This document shows positions 18,174-39,066 of a DNA stretch of 39,066 nt, piece by piece. The stretch spans positions 1-39,066 of the forward strand of contig NW_014578241.1 of the NCBI RefSeq assembly GCF_000485595.1. The letters run 5' to 3'. The stretch's first letter is position 1. Every line of letters begins with the position of its first letter. Position numbers and translations under genes: made by a program. The stretch is from Priapulus caudatus (taxonomy: Eukaryota > Priapulida > Priapulimorpha > Priapulimorphida > Priapulidae). The notes beneath the pieces are model-generated. The model had not been told where the DNA came from. It saw only the letters and a program-made list of their open reading frames with translations, and made no database searches.

Positions 18174-39066
<20,893 letters not shown>

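Overview
This window is nuclear genomic DNA from an animal. It has small exons with GT-AG introns, TOP-type ribosomal-protein gene structure, intron-encoded box C/D snoRNAs, dense non-autonomous DNA transposons, microsatellites and a metazoan-type (CCCTAA)n telomere-like patch. The proteins look bilaterian and the repeats suit an invertebrate, but I cannot name the species. Three assembly gaps or ambiguities (2483, 12058-12082, 22458-22467) and an indel-rich stretch (about 4100-12057) suggest a draft, long-read-patched assembly.

Layout. (1) Positions 84-14158, plus strand: the 3' half of an amino acid/auxin-permease family (SLC32/36/38-like) transporter. It is seen as five exons, with an intron inflated by a 2.4 kb 24-bp minisatellite. 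(2) Positions 14415-17709, minus strand: a complete five-exon RPL10A (uL1) gene of 218 codons, convergent with the transporter and with a 5' TOP start. Introns 1 and 4 each hold a box C/D snoRNA. (3) Positions 6817-12057: a second, frame-broken copy of the transporter's last exon and of most of RPL10A, cut by a 25-N gap. It is either a false duplication (alternative haplotype or unpolished read) or a decayed segmental duplicate, and it carries a 1.9 kb insertion absent from the intact copy. (4) Positions 18174-39066, plus strand: USP47, a ubiquitin-specific protease, head-to-head with RPL10A across about 440 bp. Eighteen of its 19 recognised exons are on the plus strand with matching phases, and it runs off the window end inside a long low-complexity exon.

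Most notable signals. The two RPL10A snoRNAs look like diverged copies of one ancestor. One keeps a guide for 18S U172 and the other a guide for 18S A159 (human numbering), the two sites served by SNORD45-type snoRNAs in vertebrates. One USP47 exon (23531-23686) lies in reverse orientation between inverted repeats although its splice sites and phase fit the gene. The 5' splice site of another USP47 exon is embedded in a 21-bp tandem array. A family of short palindromes shares the terminus ATCAGGAGT but has unrelated palindromic cores.

How the genes relate: RPL10A is a ribosomal protein whose introns appear to supply rRNA-modification guides, so one transcription unit serves ribosome production in two ways. 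USP47 (a deubiquitinase) shares its promoter interval. The transporter ends 257 bp from the RPL10A stop, with the two poly(A) signals facing each other.
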